A stretch of 64,000 nucleotides of DNA from positions 62,001 to 126,000 of the forward strand of contig JAEUTQ010000082.1 of assembly GCA_016787445.1 (NCBI GenBank), written 5' to 3'. Positions within the stretch are counted from its first letter, which is position 1, and each line of letters opens with the position of its first letter. Source of the stretch: Bacteroidia bacterium (GTDB lineage: Bacteria; Bacteroidota; Bacteroidia; B-17B0; Aurantibacillaceae). Positions 54,188-63,719 of this stretch are shown piece by piece. The translations under genes and the position numbers were made by a program. Under the pieces are notes generated by a model. That model saw only the letters and a program-made list of their open reading frames with translations, was not told where the DNA came from and did not search any database.

Positions 54188-55972
54188 ATGTTAGCGCACA
54201 GCTTATTAAATAAAGCCATTCAGGAAGCTTTAAGTAAAGTTTACTCCATTTCAGTGAATGAATCTGAAATCACACTTCAAAAAACCCGCAAGGAATTTGA
54301 AGGCGATTTTACCTTGGTTACTTTTCCTTACATAAAAGCAACTAAGCAAAGTCCGGAACAAGTTGGTGATGCTCTCGGAAAATTCTTAACCGAAAACAAT
54401 AAAAACATTACCAAATACAATGTTGTAAAAGGTTTCTTAAACTTAAGTTTGAGTAATGATTTTTGGTTGGGCTTTTTTAATTCCGAAAGTTCAGTATCCA
54501 ATTATGGCTTTAAAAAAGAAGGCACCAGCGGAAAAACCATTATGCTGGAGTATTCTTCTCCCAATACCAATAAACCTTTACATCTCGGACACATCCGTAA
54601 TAATCTCTTAGGTTATTCGGTGGCAGAAATTTTAAAAACACAAGGACATAAAGTAATAAAAGCCAATTTGGTGAACGACCGCGGTGTGCATATTTGCAAG
54701 AGTATGCTGGCCTGGAAAAAATTTGGTAACGGCGAAACACCACAATCAAGCGGCATGAAGGGCGATCATTTGGTGGGAAAATATTATGTTGCGTTTGACA
54801 AAGCCTATAAAAAAGAAATTGAAGAATTAGTTTCAGGTGGTAAAACAAAAGAAGAGGCCGAAAAGCAAGCGCCTTTGATGTTGGAAGTTCAGGAAATGCT
54901 CCGCAAATGGGAAGCCGGCGATAAAGAAACAATTGATTTGTGGAAGATGATGAATGGCTGGGTGTACGATGGATTTGCGAAGACCTACTCTACTCTTGGT
55001 GTGAATTTCGACAAGATGTATTACGAAAGTAATACCTACGTATTAGGAAAGGAAATCATTCAGGAAGGCTTAGCTAAAAAAGTATTTTACAAAAAAGATA
55101 ATGGCAGCGTAGCTATTGATTTAAGCGCGGAAGGTTTAGACGAAAAAATTGTTTTGCGCAGCGACGGTACTTCAGTATACATTACTCAAGATATTGGAAC
55201 TGCTATTGAGCGTTTTAAAGAATTCCCGCAATTAAATCAATTGATTTACACAGTAGGGAATGAACAAGATTATCACTTCAAAGTATTATTTAAAATATTA
55301 GAAAAGTTAGGTTATAACTGGGCAAAAGAATGTTATCATTTATCCTATGGTATGGTTGAATTACCGGAAGGTAAAATGAAGAGCCGTGAAGGTACAGTTG
55401 TGGATGCCGACGATTTACTGGATGAAATGTTTAGCACTGCCGAGCAAACTACCAAGGAGCTCGGAAAGGTAGAAGGTTTTTCAGATGAAGAATTAAAAAC
55501 TTTATACCACACCATTGGTTCCGGCGCATTAAAATATTTTATGCTGAAAGTAGATCCGAAAAAGAAAATGCTTTTCGATCCGAAGGAGAGTATCGACTTT
55601 AACGGACATACCGGTCCATTTATTCAGTACACCTATGCACGTATTCAATCCGTATTATCCAAAGCGGGACATATTCCTGCAGCAGCGGATGCAAGTGTTA
55701 CATTAAACGAATTGGAAAGAGAATTGATAAAATTGATTTATGAATACCCTTCTGTATTGGAAGAAAGTGCTAAAGCTTATAATCCGTCATTAATTGCCAA
55801 TTACGTTTACGAATTAACCAAAAGCTTCAATCGCTTTTATCATGATTACAGCATTTTGAAAGAAGAAAATGAAAAGGTAAAGCAAATGCGTGTGATGTTA
55901 GCAAAACAATGTTCAGACATTATCAAAAACGGAATGAAATTATTGGGAATTGAAGTACCAAACAGAATGTAA
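54188..55972 (+). CDS. argS: Arginyl-tRNA synthetase
   Basis: The ATG at 54188 gives 594 residues, the usual length. The N-terminal Add-1 domain leads to the class I HIGH-type motif PLHLGHIRNN; the KMSKS equivalent is GKMKSREGTVV. A C-terminal anticodon-binding helical domain (GPFIQYTYARIQSVL ... LMLAK-type end) follows. A longer frame from 54050 would read through the upstream terminator and was rejected. Confidence 0.95.
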   Translation: MLAHSLLNKAIQEALSKVYSISVNESEITLQKTRKEFEGDFTLVTFPYIKATKQSPEQVGDALGKFLTENNKNITKYNVVKGFLNLSLSNDFWLGFFNSESSVSNYGFKKEGTSGKTIMLEYSSPNTNKPLHLGHIRNNLLGYSVAEILKTQGHKVIKANLVNDRGVHICKSMLAWKKFGNGETPQSSGMKGDHLVGKYYVAFDKAYKKEIEELVSGGKTKEEAEKQAPLMLEVQEMLRKWEAGDKETIDLWKMMNGWVYDGFAKTYSTLGVNFDKMYYESNTYVLGKEIIQEGLAKKVFYKKDNGSVAIDLSAEGLDEKIVLRSDGTSVYITQDIGTAIERFKEFPQLNQLIYTVGNEQDYHFKVLFKILEKLGYNWAKECYHLSYGMVELPEGKMKSREGTVVDADDLLDEMFSTAEQTTKELGKVEGFSDEELKTLYHTIGSGALKYFMLKVDPKKKMLFDPKESIDFNGHTGPFIQYTYARIQSVLSKAGHIPAAADASVTLNELERELIKLIYEYPSVLEESAKAYNPSLIANYVYELTKSFNRFYHDYSILKEENEKVKQMRVMLAKQCSDIIKNGMKLLGIEVPNRM

Positions 55973-55976
55973 AAAC

Positions 55977-56008
55977 ACGATGTCACGTCGAGCGGAGTCG
56001 AGACGCGA
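55977..56008. repeat. Short GTCGAG-type dispersed repeat, copy 1
   Basis: CACGTCGAGCGGAGTCGAGA between argS and hisS. A related copy with the same GTCGAG...AGTCGAGAC core lies at 57544, so this is a small repeated intergenic element. Confidence 0.55.
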
Positions 56009-56056
56009 TATTAAACTATAAACTAATCACTATCAACCATAAACTATAAACTTCCC

Positions 56057-57541
56057 GTGAAACCAAGCACACCAAGAGGCACCAGAGATTTCGGACCTGC
56101 AGAAATGCAGAAGAGAAATTATATTTTTTCGGTAATAAAAAAGAATTTTGAATTGTTCGGCTATCAACCTTTGGAAACACCGGCCATGGAGAATTCAGAA
56201 ACTCTTTTAGGAAAATACGGTGAGGAAGGGGATAAATTAATTTATAGAGTTATTGATAGTGGAAATCCGCTTGAAGACAAAGTTTCTCCATTAACAAGAG
56301 AAATGTTAGAAAAAATTTATGGAGGAATAAATTTAGTTGAACCAAAAAAGCCTGATGGAAAATCAAATCAAGAAGAATATATCTCATGGAATTATATTTC
56401 AGGTGCAACTGGGTTTACTACTGCTCAATTAAGTAGTAAAACAATATCTAATATAGTTGAAAAAGCACTTCGTTACGATTTAACGGTTCCTTTTGCGCGT
56501 TATGTGGTAATGAATCAGCACAACATTACCTTTCCATTTAAGCGTTATCAAATTCAACCGGTATGGCGCGCTGATAAACCTCAAAAAGGCCGTTACCGCG
56601 AATTTTATCAATGCGATGCGGATATAATTGGCAGCGATTCTTTAGTGAATGAATTGGATTTAATTTCTTTGATTGATATTTCCTTTTCTCAGTTAAATAT
56701 TCCGGTTCTTTTAAAATTCAATAACCGTAAAATTTTAACGGCGATTGCGGAAGTGGTGAATGAAAAAGAAAAAATTGTCGACATTACAGTAGCCATTGAT
56801 AAGTTAGATAAAATTGGCACGGATGGTGTAGTGAAAGAATTACAAGGAAAAGGAATAAATCAATCTGCGATTGAGAAACTGAGTCCCCTCTTCGATTTTA
56901 AAGGCGATAACAACGATAAAGTAAATACGCTGAAGAAATTTGTCGGAGAAAACGAAACCGGAAAAAAAGGAATTGAGGAGATTGAATACTTATTAAAAAA
57001 CGCAAAGGCTTCTCACGTTAAGATTGAATTAGACATTACCCTGGCGCGCGGATTAAATTATTATACAGGAACTATTTTCGAAGTAAAAGCGAATGCAGGA
57101 ACCTTCACACCAAGTATTTTGGGTGGTGGTCGCTATGATGATTTAACCGGTATTTTTGGTTTGCCGAATATGAGTGGCGTTGGTATTTCATTTGGTATCG
57201 ATCGCATTTACGATGTGATGGAAGAATTAAACTTGTATCCTGAATCTGTCAGCAAAGTTTCTTCCACTAAATTATTATTCGCGCATTTTGATGAAAGTAA
57301 CCGCGACCATTGCATGCAACTCGCCTCTGAATTAAGAAAAAATTTAGTGAGCTGCGAGGTGTATCCGGATGTAACCAAAAAAGTAGCCAAGCAATTTGAT
57401 TATGCTAATAAAAAAAGCATTCCGTTTGTGTGTGTGGTTGGAAGCAATGAAATGGAAAAGAAACGCTACAATTTAAAAAACATGGTGAGCGGCACGCAGG
57501 AAGAATTAAGTTTAGACGAGATTATTAATAAATTGAAATAG
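56057..57541 (+). CDS. hisS: Histidyl-tRNA synthetase with an internal insertion
   Basis: This 494-residue class II synthetase is read from GTG. Motifs are TPRGTRDFGPAEM, motif 2 (RADKPQKGRYREFYQCDADI), the histidine-binding ARGLNYYTG and motif 3 (FGLPNMSGVGISFGIDR); an anticodon-binding domain ends the protein. Between IYRVIDSGNP (~62-71) and EKALRYDLTVPF (~135) there are ~60 residues, more than usual for this family, which typically totals ~450-460. The insertion is AT-richer than the rest. Confidence 0.95.
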   Translation: MKPSTPRGTRDFGPAEMQKRNYIFSVIKKNFELFGYQPLETPAMENSETLLGKYGEEGDKLIYRVIDSGNPLEDKVSPLTREMLEKIYGGINLVEPKKPDGKSNQEEYISWNYISGATGFTTAQLSSKTISNIVEKALRYDLTVPFARYVVMNQHNITFPFKRYQIQPVWRADKPQKGRYREFYQCDADIIGSDSLVNELDLISLIDISFSQLNIPVLLKFNNRKILTAIAEVVNEKEKIVDITVAIDKLDKIGTDGVVKELQGKGINQSAIEKLSPLFDFKGDNNDKVNTLKKFVGENETGKKGIEEIEYLLKNAKASHVKIELDITLARGLNYYTGTIFEVKANAGTFTPSILGGGRYDDLTGIFGLPNMSGVGISFGIDRIYDVMEELNLYPESVSKVSSTKLLFAHFDESNRDHCMQLASELRKNLVSCEVYPDVTKKVAKQFDYANKKSIPFVCVVGSNEMEKKRYNLKNMVSGTQEELSLDEIINKLK

Positions 57542-57543
57542 TT

Positions 57544-57617
57544 GTCAGGTCGAGTGAAGTCGAGACCACTAAATGCGGTTTTCACTTCTCGACTCCTCCC
57601 GATAACTATCGGGATTA
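57544..57617. repeat. Short GTCGAG-type dispersed repeat, copy 2, with palindrome
   Basis: AGGTCGAGTGAAGTCGAGAC and, 20 nt later, its inverted partner TTCTCGACTCCTCCCGATAA, which runs into CCCGATAACTATCGGG. It fills the hisS-lhgO gap and could fold into a stem. Copy 1 is at 55977. Confidence 0.55.
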
Positions 57618-57641
57618 AGTGACATGTTAGTTTTTAAAACT

Positions 57642-58862
57642 ATGAGCACAAATAAATACGATATTATCATTGTTGGCGGAGGCATCGTTGGATTGGCGAC
57701 TGCTTATAAACTTTCCTTAAAAGTTCCGAATAAAACCATTTTGGTTTTAGAAAAAGAAAAGGAAGTCGCTGCCCATCAAACCGGACATAACTCAGGGGTT
57801 ATTCACTCTGGTATTTATTACAAACCCGGTTCTTATAAAGCACGTAATTGTGTGGCCGGTCGCCGCGAATTAGTTCAGTTTGTGAAAGAGCACAACATTC
57901 CACATGATATTTGCGGGAAAATTATTGTGGCTACGCACGAAAGTGAATTGGCACACATGAATAAAGTATTTAATAATGGTGTAGCCAATGATGTGGAAGG
58001 GATTGAAATGATAGACACCAAACGCATTAAAGAAATAGAACCGTATTGCGAAGGTATTGCAGGCATTTGGGTTCCTTGTACCGGCATTATTGATTACACA
58101 GATGTGGCCAGAAAATATGTTGAGTTAATTCACGCAAAAAATAACGGCAGTAAAGTTTTAACCGGACAAGAAGTCATCGGCTTTGAGAAGAAAGGAAATG
58201 TGACGCAAGTAAAAACAAAATCGGCTACCTACGAAGGCAATTACATCATTACAACTGCAGGTTTGCAAGCCGACAGGATGGCGAAGAAAGAAGGTCAGAA
58301 AAGTGACGCGGCCATTGTTGGTTTCAGAGGAGATTATTATGATTTAACGGATAAAGGAAGAAATAAAGTAAAGAATTTAATTTATCCGGTACCAAATCCG
58401 AAATTCCCATTCTTAGGTGTGCACTTTACACGTATGATTAAAGGTGGCGTTGAATGCGGACCGAACGCCGTGTTTGTTTTTGATCGCGAAGGTTACAGTA
58501 AAACAGCATTTAGCTTAAAAGATACAGCAGAAGCATTTGGCTTTAAAGGCACCTGGAAGTTTTTTGGTAAACATTGGAAATTTGGATTGGATGAATACAG
58601 AGGTGCATTCAGCAAAACATTTTTCTTGAAGCGTTTGAGAAAATTAATTCCGAGTTTAGAAATGGATGATATTGTTTCGGCGCGGTGCGGAATAAGAGCG
58701 ATGGCATTGGGTCCGGAAGGAGAAATGCTCGATGATTTTAAAATTGAGAAGCACGGCAATGCCATGCACGTGATAAACTCTCCATCACCGGCGGCTACTG
58801 CATCATTAGCCTACGGAAATGAAATTGCTACCATGGCGGTAGATTATTTCAATTTGAAATAA
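57642..58862 (+). CDS. lhgO: L-2-hydroxyglutarate oxidase
   Basis: This FAD-dependent DAO-family oxidase has dinucleotide motif YDIIIVGGGIVGLATAY at the N-terminus, then AAHQTGHNSGVIHSGIYY and GIRAMALGPEGEMLDDF, typical of LhgO/L2HGDH. It oxidises L-2-hydroxyglutarate to 2-oxoglutarate and passes electrons to the membrane quinone pool. The ATG at 57642 (406 residues) fits the motif start better than 57624, which is the alternative. Confidence 0.92.
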   Translation: MSTNKYDIIIVGGGIVGLATAYKLSLKVPNKTILVLEKEKEVAAHQTGHNSGVIHSGIYYKPGSYKARNCVAGRRELVQFVKEHNIPHDICGKIIVATHESELAHMNKVFNNGVANDVEGIEMIDTKRIKEIEPYCEGIAGIWVPCTGIIDYTDVARKYVELIHAKNNGSKVLTGQEVIGFEKKGNVTQVKTKSATYEGNYIITTAGLQADRMAKKEGQKSDAAIVGFRGDYYDLTDKGRNKVKNLIYPVPNPKFPFLGVHFTRMIKGGVECGPNAVFVFDREGYSKTAFSLKDTAEAFGFKGTWKFFGKHWKFGLDEYRGAFSKTFFLKRLRKLIPSLEMDDIVSARCGIRAMALGPEGEMLDDFKIEKHGNAMHVINSPSPAATASLAYGNEIATMAVDYFNLK

Positions 58863-58865
58863 TAA

Positions 58866-59012
58866 TTACAGAACAATTTCTGCATTTGGGTATTTCGCTT
58901 TCCAGTTTTTTAATGACTGTTCATTGCGAACCATAATGATTGTTCTTTTGTCGATACGAAGTTTCACAAGGTACTCTTGTTTTACTTCTTCTTTTTTACG
59001 TGTTGTTCTCAT
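58866..59012 (-). CDS. Small basic protein, 48 residues
   Basis: A short frame from ATG 59012 to TAA 58866 encodes MRTTRKKEEVKQEYLVKLRI and onward to NWKAKYPNAEIVL. It is basic, helical at the start, and lies in an otherwise empty 400-nt interval on the strand of the next genes. Regular charge pattern and absence of overlap make it plausible. No family recognised. Confidence 0.45.
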   Translation of the reverse strand: MRTTRKKEEVKQEYLVKLRIDKRTIIMVRNEQSLKNWKAKYPNAEIVL

Positions 59013-59211
59013 AGTCTTAAAGCGTTAAAGGTGCTTCTTATGTATAGAACGCAAAAAGCCCGCAAATGTTTCTTATTGGCAGTGTTATCATATGTTAAAT
59101 ATTCAAAGCATTGATATTTAATAGTTTACTAGATAGGATTTACGCCAAAATATTTGTTACAACAGACATTTTGCCGAAAGCTGACAAAGCCGCAGGTTAA
59201 TTGCCGGTTAA

Positions 59212-59243
59212 TAAAAAAGCCCTGCCGTATCTGACAGGGCTTA
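59212..59243 (-). terminator. Intrinsic terminator of the 59264-60265 gene
   Basis: AAGCCCTG / CAGGGCTT stem with a 10-nt loop and a T run on the minus strand. The rest of 59013-59211 shows no gene or repeat. Confidence 0.85.
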
Positions 59244-59263
59244 AAATGTGACAATACCTTGTC

Positions 59264-60265
59264 TTAATCTACTAAAACAATTGGCTTCTGCATCACAAAT
59301 TCCTTATTAGAAATCCGAATGTAGTATACGCCTTTTTGCAAATTCGAAACATCAATTGTGTTTGTAAGATTAGCAGACAATACGATTCGTCCGTTTACGT
59401 CCACAACTTCCAAATTCTCTGCAATTGCATTATTCGCTAAAATAACATTAACTAATCCTGTTGTAGGATTTGGGAAAGCATTAAACTGATTTGAATAATT
59501 AGCTAACTCATTCACACCAACAGAAAGCGCATTCATATCTACCATTGCTGTAAAATCATTTGTGCTTCCTGATCCTGAAGTCATTTTGAAATATTCTAAT
59601 TTTATAATTGGCATTTTTCTTGAGCTGCTAAAAAACTCATATTGCACCATTGACATTGTAGCAGTATAACTACCGGAAATATTGATGTTAATATACCTTC
59701 TGTATAAAAGGCAATTTGTGTGAGTATTTCCACCAGGCATGATTACTGTTCCTGTACCACAAGCACTATACGAAACTGCTCCTACCCAATTCGCATTGGT
59801 AGATACGCCTGTTTCAACAGCAGTAAAAGTACCATTACTTACAGACCCAAATGAAATAGGCCATGGATACCAAATAGCAGGATTTCCAAATACAACTTTG
59901 TTTCCACTGCCACCATCTACAAAACCTAACATCTCCAAATTATTTGTAGAGGTTTTATAATAATCAACACCAGTTCCTCCTCTGGTTGAAGCAATATTAG
60001 ATGCCGGAAAAGAAGATGCACTTGGTGTACTTGCCGGATTCAAATAGGTAGTTGTTTCCGTGAATGTGTTTGCGGTCATAACAGCATTAAAATTCCAAAC
60101 CTGAGCTGTACCTGTATTCTTTGGAACAACGCCAGTTGAATCATAGTCACGAATATTCCATGTATTACCAATAATAGGTTCGTTAGCTGCTTGCGTTAAA
60201 GTAAGCTGAGCATTTAATTGCGTGCCCAACGCAAGAATTGAAAACAAAGTGTAGATTTTTTTCAT
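59264..60265 (-). CDS. T9SS type A sorting domain protein
   Basis: This 333-residue secreted protein has a signal peptide (ending LNAQL), a beta-rich body (~20-235) with no recognised enzyme motif, and a C-terminal T9SS sorting domain (FNAFPNPTTGLVNVIL ... KGVYYIRISNKEFVMQKPIV). It is probably released or anchored at the cell surface. Monocistronic, with its own terminator. Confidence 0.85.
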   Translation of the reverse strand: MKKIYTLFSILALGTQLNAQLTLTQAANEPIIGNTWNIRDYDSTGVVPKNTGTAQVWNFNAVMTANTFTETTTYLNPASTPSASSFPASNIASTRGGTGVDYYKTSTNNLEMLGFVDGGSGNKVVFGNPAIWYPWPISFGSVSNGTFTAVETGVSTNANWVGAVSYSACGTGTVIMPGGNTHTNCLLYRRYININISGSYTATMSMVQYEFFSSSRKMPIIKLEYFKMTSGSGSTNDFTAMVDMNALSVGVNELANYSNQFNAFPNPTTGLVNVILANNAIAENLEVVDVNGRIVLSANLTNTIDVSNLQKGVYYIRISNKEFVMQKPIVLVD

Positions 60266-60351
60266 GATTAAGATTTTTAAGTTTAAGCAAATGTAACTAG
60301 GTGGATATGCTAATGAACTGACATTCGTCAGAATATAAAATGACTAAAAAC

Positions 60352-60377
60352 AAAAAGCCCCGCATACGCGGGGCTTT
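60352..60377 (-). terminator. Intrinsic terminator after efp
   Basis: AAAAGCCCCGC / GCGGGGCTTT hairpin with a four-base loop (ATAC) and a T run on the minus strand. Confidence 0.88.
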
Positions 60378-60394
60378 CAAACATAAATAGAATT

Positions 60395-60961
60395 TTATTT
60401 TTTAATACGCTCTACGTAAGCACCGGTGCGTGTATCCACTTTCACCCAGTCGCCTTCATTTAAAAATAAAGGAACCATAATTTCTGTACCTGAATCAATC
60501 TTTGCAGGCTTTAATGTGTTAGTTGCTGTATCACCTTTAACCCCCGGTTCAGCATAGGTGATTTGTGCCTCAACAAAAGTTGGAGCTTCCGCAAGAATAA
60601 CATTCTCGCCTTCTTCAAACACAACTTTCACTTCCATACCTTCTTTCAAAAATTTAGCGCCATCACCGAATAACATCATTGGCACGTGAATTTGTTCGTA
60701 GGTTTCTGTATCCATAACAACAGCAAATTCTCCTTCAGGATAAATGAACTGCATCATTTTATATTCTACACGAACTATATCAACCAACTCTCCGCTACGG
60801 AAACGGTTTTCCATTTGCTTACCTGTTTTTAAGTTACGCATTTTAGCTTGATAGAATGCGCGTAAGTTTCCGGGAGTGCGGTGCTGATATTCCATAATCT
60901 GCATTAATTCACCATTGAATCTGATTACTGAGCCTACTCCAATATCACCGGTATCTGCCAT
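60395..60961 (-). CDS. efp: Elongation factor P
   Basis: This 188-residue factor relieves ribosome stalling at polyproline. The three beta-barrel domains are of normal length: KOW-like N-terminal domain with QHRTPGNLRAFYQAKMRN, middle domain, and C-terminal GDTATNTLKPAKIDSGTEI signature. The tip residue lies in the EYQHRTPG loop (Arg in place of Lys). It lies 57 nt downstream of accA. Confidence 0.95.
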   Translation of the reverse strand: MADTGDIGVGSVIRFNGELMQIMEYQHRTPGNLRAFYQAKMRNLKTGKQMENRFRSGELVDIVRVEYKMMQFIYPEGEFAVVMDTETYEQIHVPMMLFGDGAKFLKEGMEVKVVFEEGENVILAEAPTFVEAQITYAEPGVKGDTATNTLKPAKIDSGTEIMVPLFLNEGDWVKVDTRTGAYVERIKK

Positions 60962-61018
60962 TTTAATTTAGTTTTTTATGATTAATAATTTTAGGATTGC
61001 AAATATATAAATTTAAGT

Positions 61019-61978
61019 TTAGTCGAGTTCGTGAACAACCCCCATGGCACCGAATTTTTCGATACGTTGATTGATGCGTTCTTCTGCGCTTATTTTACTT
61101 AAATCGTTTAAATGTTTTTTTATTTCCTGCTTAACTGTTTCAAAGGTTGCTTGCGGATCACGATGTGCACCACCAACAGGTTCTTTAATAATACCGTCGA
61201 TGAGTCCATGCTTACTCATGTCTTCAGCCGTTAATTTTAGAGCTTCTGCCGCACGTTCTTTAAAGTTCCAGCTGCGCCATAAAATAGAAGAACATGATTC
61301 AGGAGAAATAACCGAATACCAAGTGTTTTCAAGCATCAATACTTTATCTCCAATACCAATTCCTAACGCTCCACCGCTTGCTCCTTCTCCAATGATAATA
61401 CAAATTACAGGAACCTTTAATTGCACCATCTCCAAAAGGTTTTTAGCAATGGCTTCGCCTTGTCCGCGTTCCTCTGCTTCCAATCCGGGATAAGCACCCG
61501 GTGTATCAATAAACGTAACGATAGGCTTATTAAATTTTTCCGCCATTTTCATGAGGCGTAAAGCTTTACGGTAACCTTCAGGATTCGCCATACCAAAGCG
61601 ACGGATCTGACGCATTTTGGTGTTGATACCTTTTTGTTGCCCAATAAACATTACGGTTTGTCCGTCAATTTCGCCCCAACCGCCAACCATGGCTTTATCA
61701 TCGGCTACTGTGCGGTCGCCATGTAATTCAATAAATGATTTATTAGATACATGATCGATATAGGCCAATGTGTAAGGTCTCTCGGGATGACGGCTCACTT
61801 GTACACGTTGCCAGGGAGTTAAGTTCGAATAAAGTTCAACAATTTTATCTTGAATCTTTTCTTCGAGTTCAGTAACAGATTTTGACAAATCTACTTTGCT
61901 TTTTGAAGCCACTTCTTTCAGCTTTTCCAACTCTTTGTTTAGCTCTTCAACGGGCTTTTCAAAATCAAGAAATACCAT
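61019..61978 (-). CDS. accA: Acetyl-CoA carboxylase carboxyltransferase subunit alpha
   Basis: This 319-residue subunit transfers the carboxyl group from biotin to acetyl-CoA with AccD. The crotonase-like carboxyltransferase core is visible ([56 protein letters not shown]). Coiled N-terminus (~1-50) is usual for AccA. accD is not in the window, which is common. Confidence 0.96.
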   Translation of the reverse strand: MVFLDFEKPVEELNKELEKLKEVASKSKVDLSKSVTELEEKIQDKIVELYSNLTPWQRVQVSRHPERPYTLAYIDHVSNKSFIELHGDRTVADDKAMVGGWGEIDGQTVMFIGQQKGINTKMRQIRRFGMANPEGYRKALRLMKMAEKFNKPIVTFIDTPGAYPGLEAEERGQGEAIAKNLLEMVQLKVPVICIIIGEGASGGALGIGIGDKVLMLENTWYSVISPESCSSILWRSWNFKERAAEALKLTAEDMSKHGLIDGIIKEPVGGAHRDPQATFETVKQEIKKHLNDLSKISAEERINQRIEKFGAMGVVHELD

Positions 61979-62014
61979 TTTTAAGAATATAATTAGGATG
62001 CAAATATAACAAAA

Positions 62015-62037
62015 AACACAGGTTTGAAGCCTGTGTT
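62015..62037 (-). terminator. Intrinsic terminator after the LuxR-type regulator
   Basis: AACACAGG / CCTGTGTT stem with a 7-nt loop, followed by a T run on the minus strand. Confidence 0.8.
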
Positions 62038-62064
62038 AATGTTATTTAGTTATTTGATTTTTAA

Positions 62065-62742
62065 TTAATTAGAAAACAAAAAGTGATTAGTTTCCAACAG
62101 TTGATTTTTAACGGCGTACATCACAATTCCGGCTGTATTATTTACCTCCAGTTTATTCATGATGTTTTTACGGTGTGTGTTAACTGTATGTGTACTTAAA
62201 TTTAATTTATCGGCAATTTGTTTATTAGACAAACCTTCGGCAATGTATTTAATGATTTCTATCTCGCGCTCTGTTACACTCAATCCTTCGCAAGAGAAAG
62301 TTTTAATTAGAGCTTTATTAGAAACAATTTCTTCGGCTGAAGTTAATAAAGAAGCAATTTTACCGCAAAGGAAACGCTCATTGTTTAATGTTGCTTCAAT
62401 TGCTTCAATAATTTCTTCGCGATCACATTCCTTTAATAAATGACTATTTACACCCGATTTAAGTGCGTTATTCATTTCAGCTTTACCAAGAGGCTCCGTG
62501 ATAGCAAGCACTTTCAAATTTTTAAATTTAGAAGTAAGTGCTTTCAACTGAATGAAAGAAATATTTAATGAATAGTAATCAAGAATTAATAAATCGGGTT
62601 TTAAAAACTGTATGGTTTTATTTAAATCCTCCGATTCAGAAACAACCGAAGGCAATAAATCATACCCCTTCAGGCTGCTGATTAAAAGCTCAGCTCCTAC
62701 TCTTGAAAGGTAATTTTGATCTGCTATCAGTACTTTCGCCAT
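62065..62742 (-). CDS. NarL/LuxR-type response regulator
   Basis: This 225-residue protein has a receiver domain with phosphoacceptor Asp in LLILDYYSL (~54) and an N-terminal LIADQNYLSR, plus a C-terminal LuxR helix-turn-helix (LSVTEREIEIIKYIAEGLSN, KQIADKLNLSTHTVNTHRKN). No kinase is adjacent; HisKA_2 kinases elsewhere in the window could be partners, but that is not supported by position. Confidence 0.93.
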   Translation of the reverse strand: MAKVLIADQNYLSRVGAELLISSLKGYDLLPSVVSESEDLNKTIQFLKPDLLILDYYSLNISFIQLKALTSKFKNLKVLAITEPLGKAEMNNALKSGVNSHLLKECDREEIIEAIEATLNNERFLCGKIASLLTSAEEIVSNKALIKTFSCEGLSVTEREIEIIKYIAEGLSNKQIADKLNLSTHTVNTHRKNIMNKLEVNNTAGIVMYAVKNQLLETNHFLFSN

Positions 62743-62798
62743 ATTCCTTATTTAGAATAATTTTAAACAAAGTTAGGTATCAAAACGATATTTGCAAA

Positions 62799-63719
62799 CT
62801 ATATTTTGATTTTTTTGCCTTCACTTGCTAACAAGATGTTTTTGAAAAAGGGCTCGGCTTCCGCAATAAAAGCATCCGTATCGCCATAACGCGCCGAATA
62901 ATGTCCTAACATTAATTGTTTCACCTTGGCAGCTGCTGCAATTTTAGCTGCTTGCTCCGCAGTGGAGTGAAAGGTTTCTTTGGCCCGTTCTGCTTTATCA
63001 TTTAAAAAAGTACTCTCGTGATAAAGCAAATCAACTCCTTTGATATGTTTTACTAAATCCTCGTCATAAATTGTGTCGCTGCAATACGCATAACTTCTTG
63101 ATTCAGCCGGATCGATGGTGAGAAGTTTGTTTTTTATTTTCTTCCCTTCTTCATTCACCACATCTTCACCGTTTCTCAATCGCTGTATATCCGCCACGGA
63201 TACTTTGTATTTTTCGAGAGCAGCTTTATCAATTTTTCTTGGCAAAGGTTTTTCTTCAAACAAGAATCCTGTACAAAAAATCCGATGTTTCATGGGGAAT
63301 GAAAACACCTTTACTTTATCATCTTCAAACAATAAATTCTTTTTATCATCCTTAGTAAAATGCCAGTTTATCGGATAATTCATTCTGGTTTCAGATACGG
63401 TGTTCAGCAAATCCATTATGCCTTTTAGTTCCTGAGGCGCATAAATCGTGATAGCTTGCTTACGTCCTAACAAATGCATGCTGGATAACAATCCGGGTAA
63501 TCCAAAAAAATGATCGCCATGCAAATGTGAAATGAAAATATGATCTATTTTTTGAAATTTAGCTTTGAATTTTCTTAATTGAATTTGCGTAGATTCTCCG
63601 CAATCAATTAAAAAAAACCGCTCAGCTATATTTAATAACTGAGCGGAAGGATTTCTATGAGTTGTTGGAGCAGCAGAACTACTCCCTAAAACTAAAAGTT
63701 CAAAGGCTTGACGTTGCAT
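62799..63719 (-). CDS. rnz: Ribonuclease Z
   Basis: This 306-residue metallo-beta-lactamase-fold tRNA 3'-processing endonuclease has the HxHxDH motif HLHGDHFFGLPGLL, GSSSAAPTTHRNPSAQ at the N-terminus, DLLYHESTF and the C-terminal LMLGHYSARYGD. Length fits the short bacterial form. The start overlaps the stop of the upstream T9SS gene by one base. Confidence 0.94.
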   Translation of the reverse strand: MQRQAFELLVLGSSSAAPTTHRNPSAQLLNIAERFFLIDCGESTQIQLRKFKAKFQKIDHIFISHLHGDHFFGLPGLLSSMHLLGRKQAITIYAPQELKGIMDLLNTVSETRMNYPINWHFTKDDKKNLLFEDDKVKVFSFPMKHRIFCTGFLFEEKPLPRKIDKAALEKYKVSVADIQRLRNGEDVVNEEGKKIKNKLLTIDPAESRSYAYCSDTIYDEDLVKHIKGVDLLYHESTFLNDKAERAKETFHSTAEQAAKIAAAAKVKQLMLGHYSARYGDTDAFIAEAEPFFKNILLASEGKKIKI

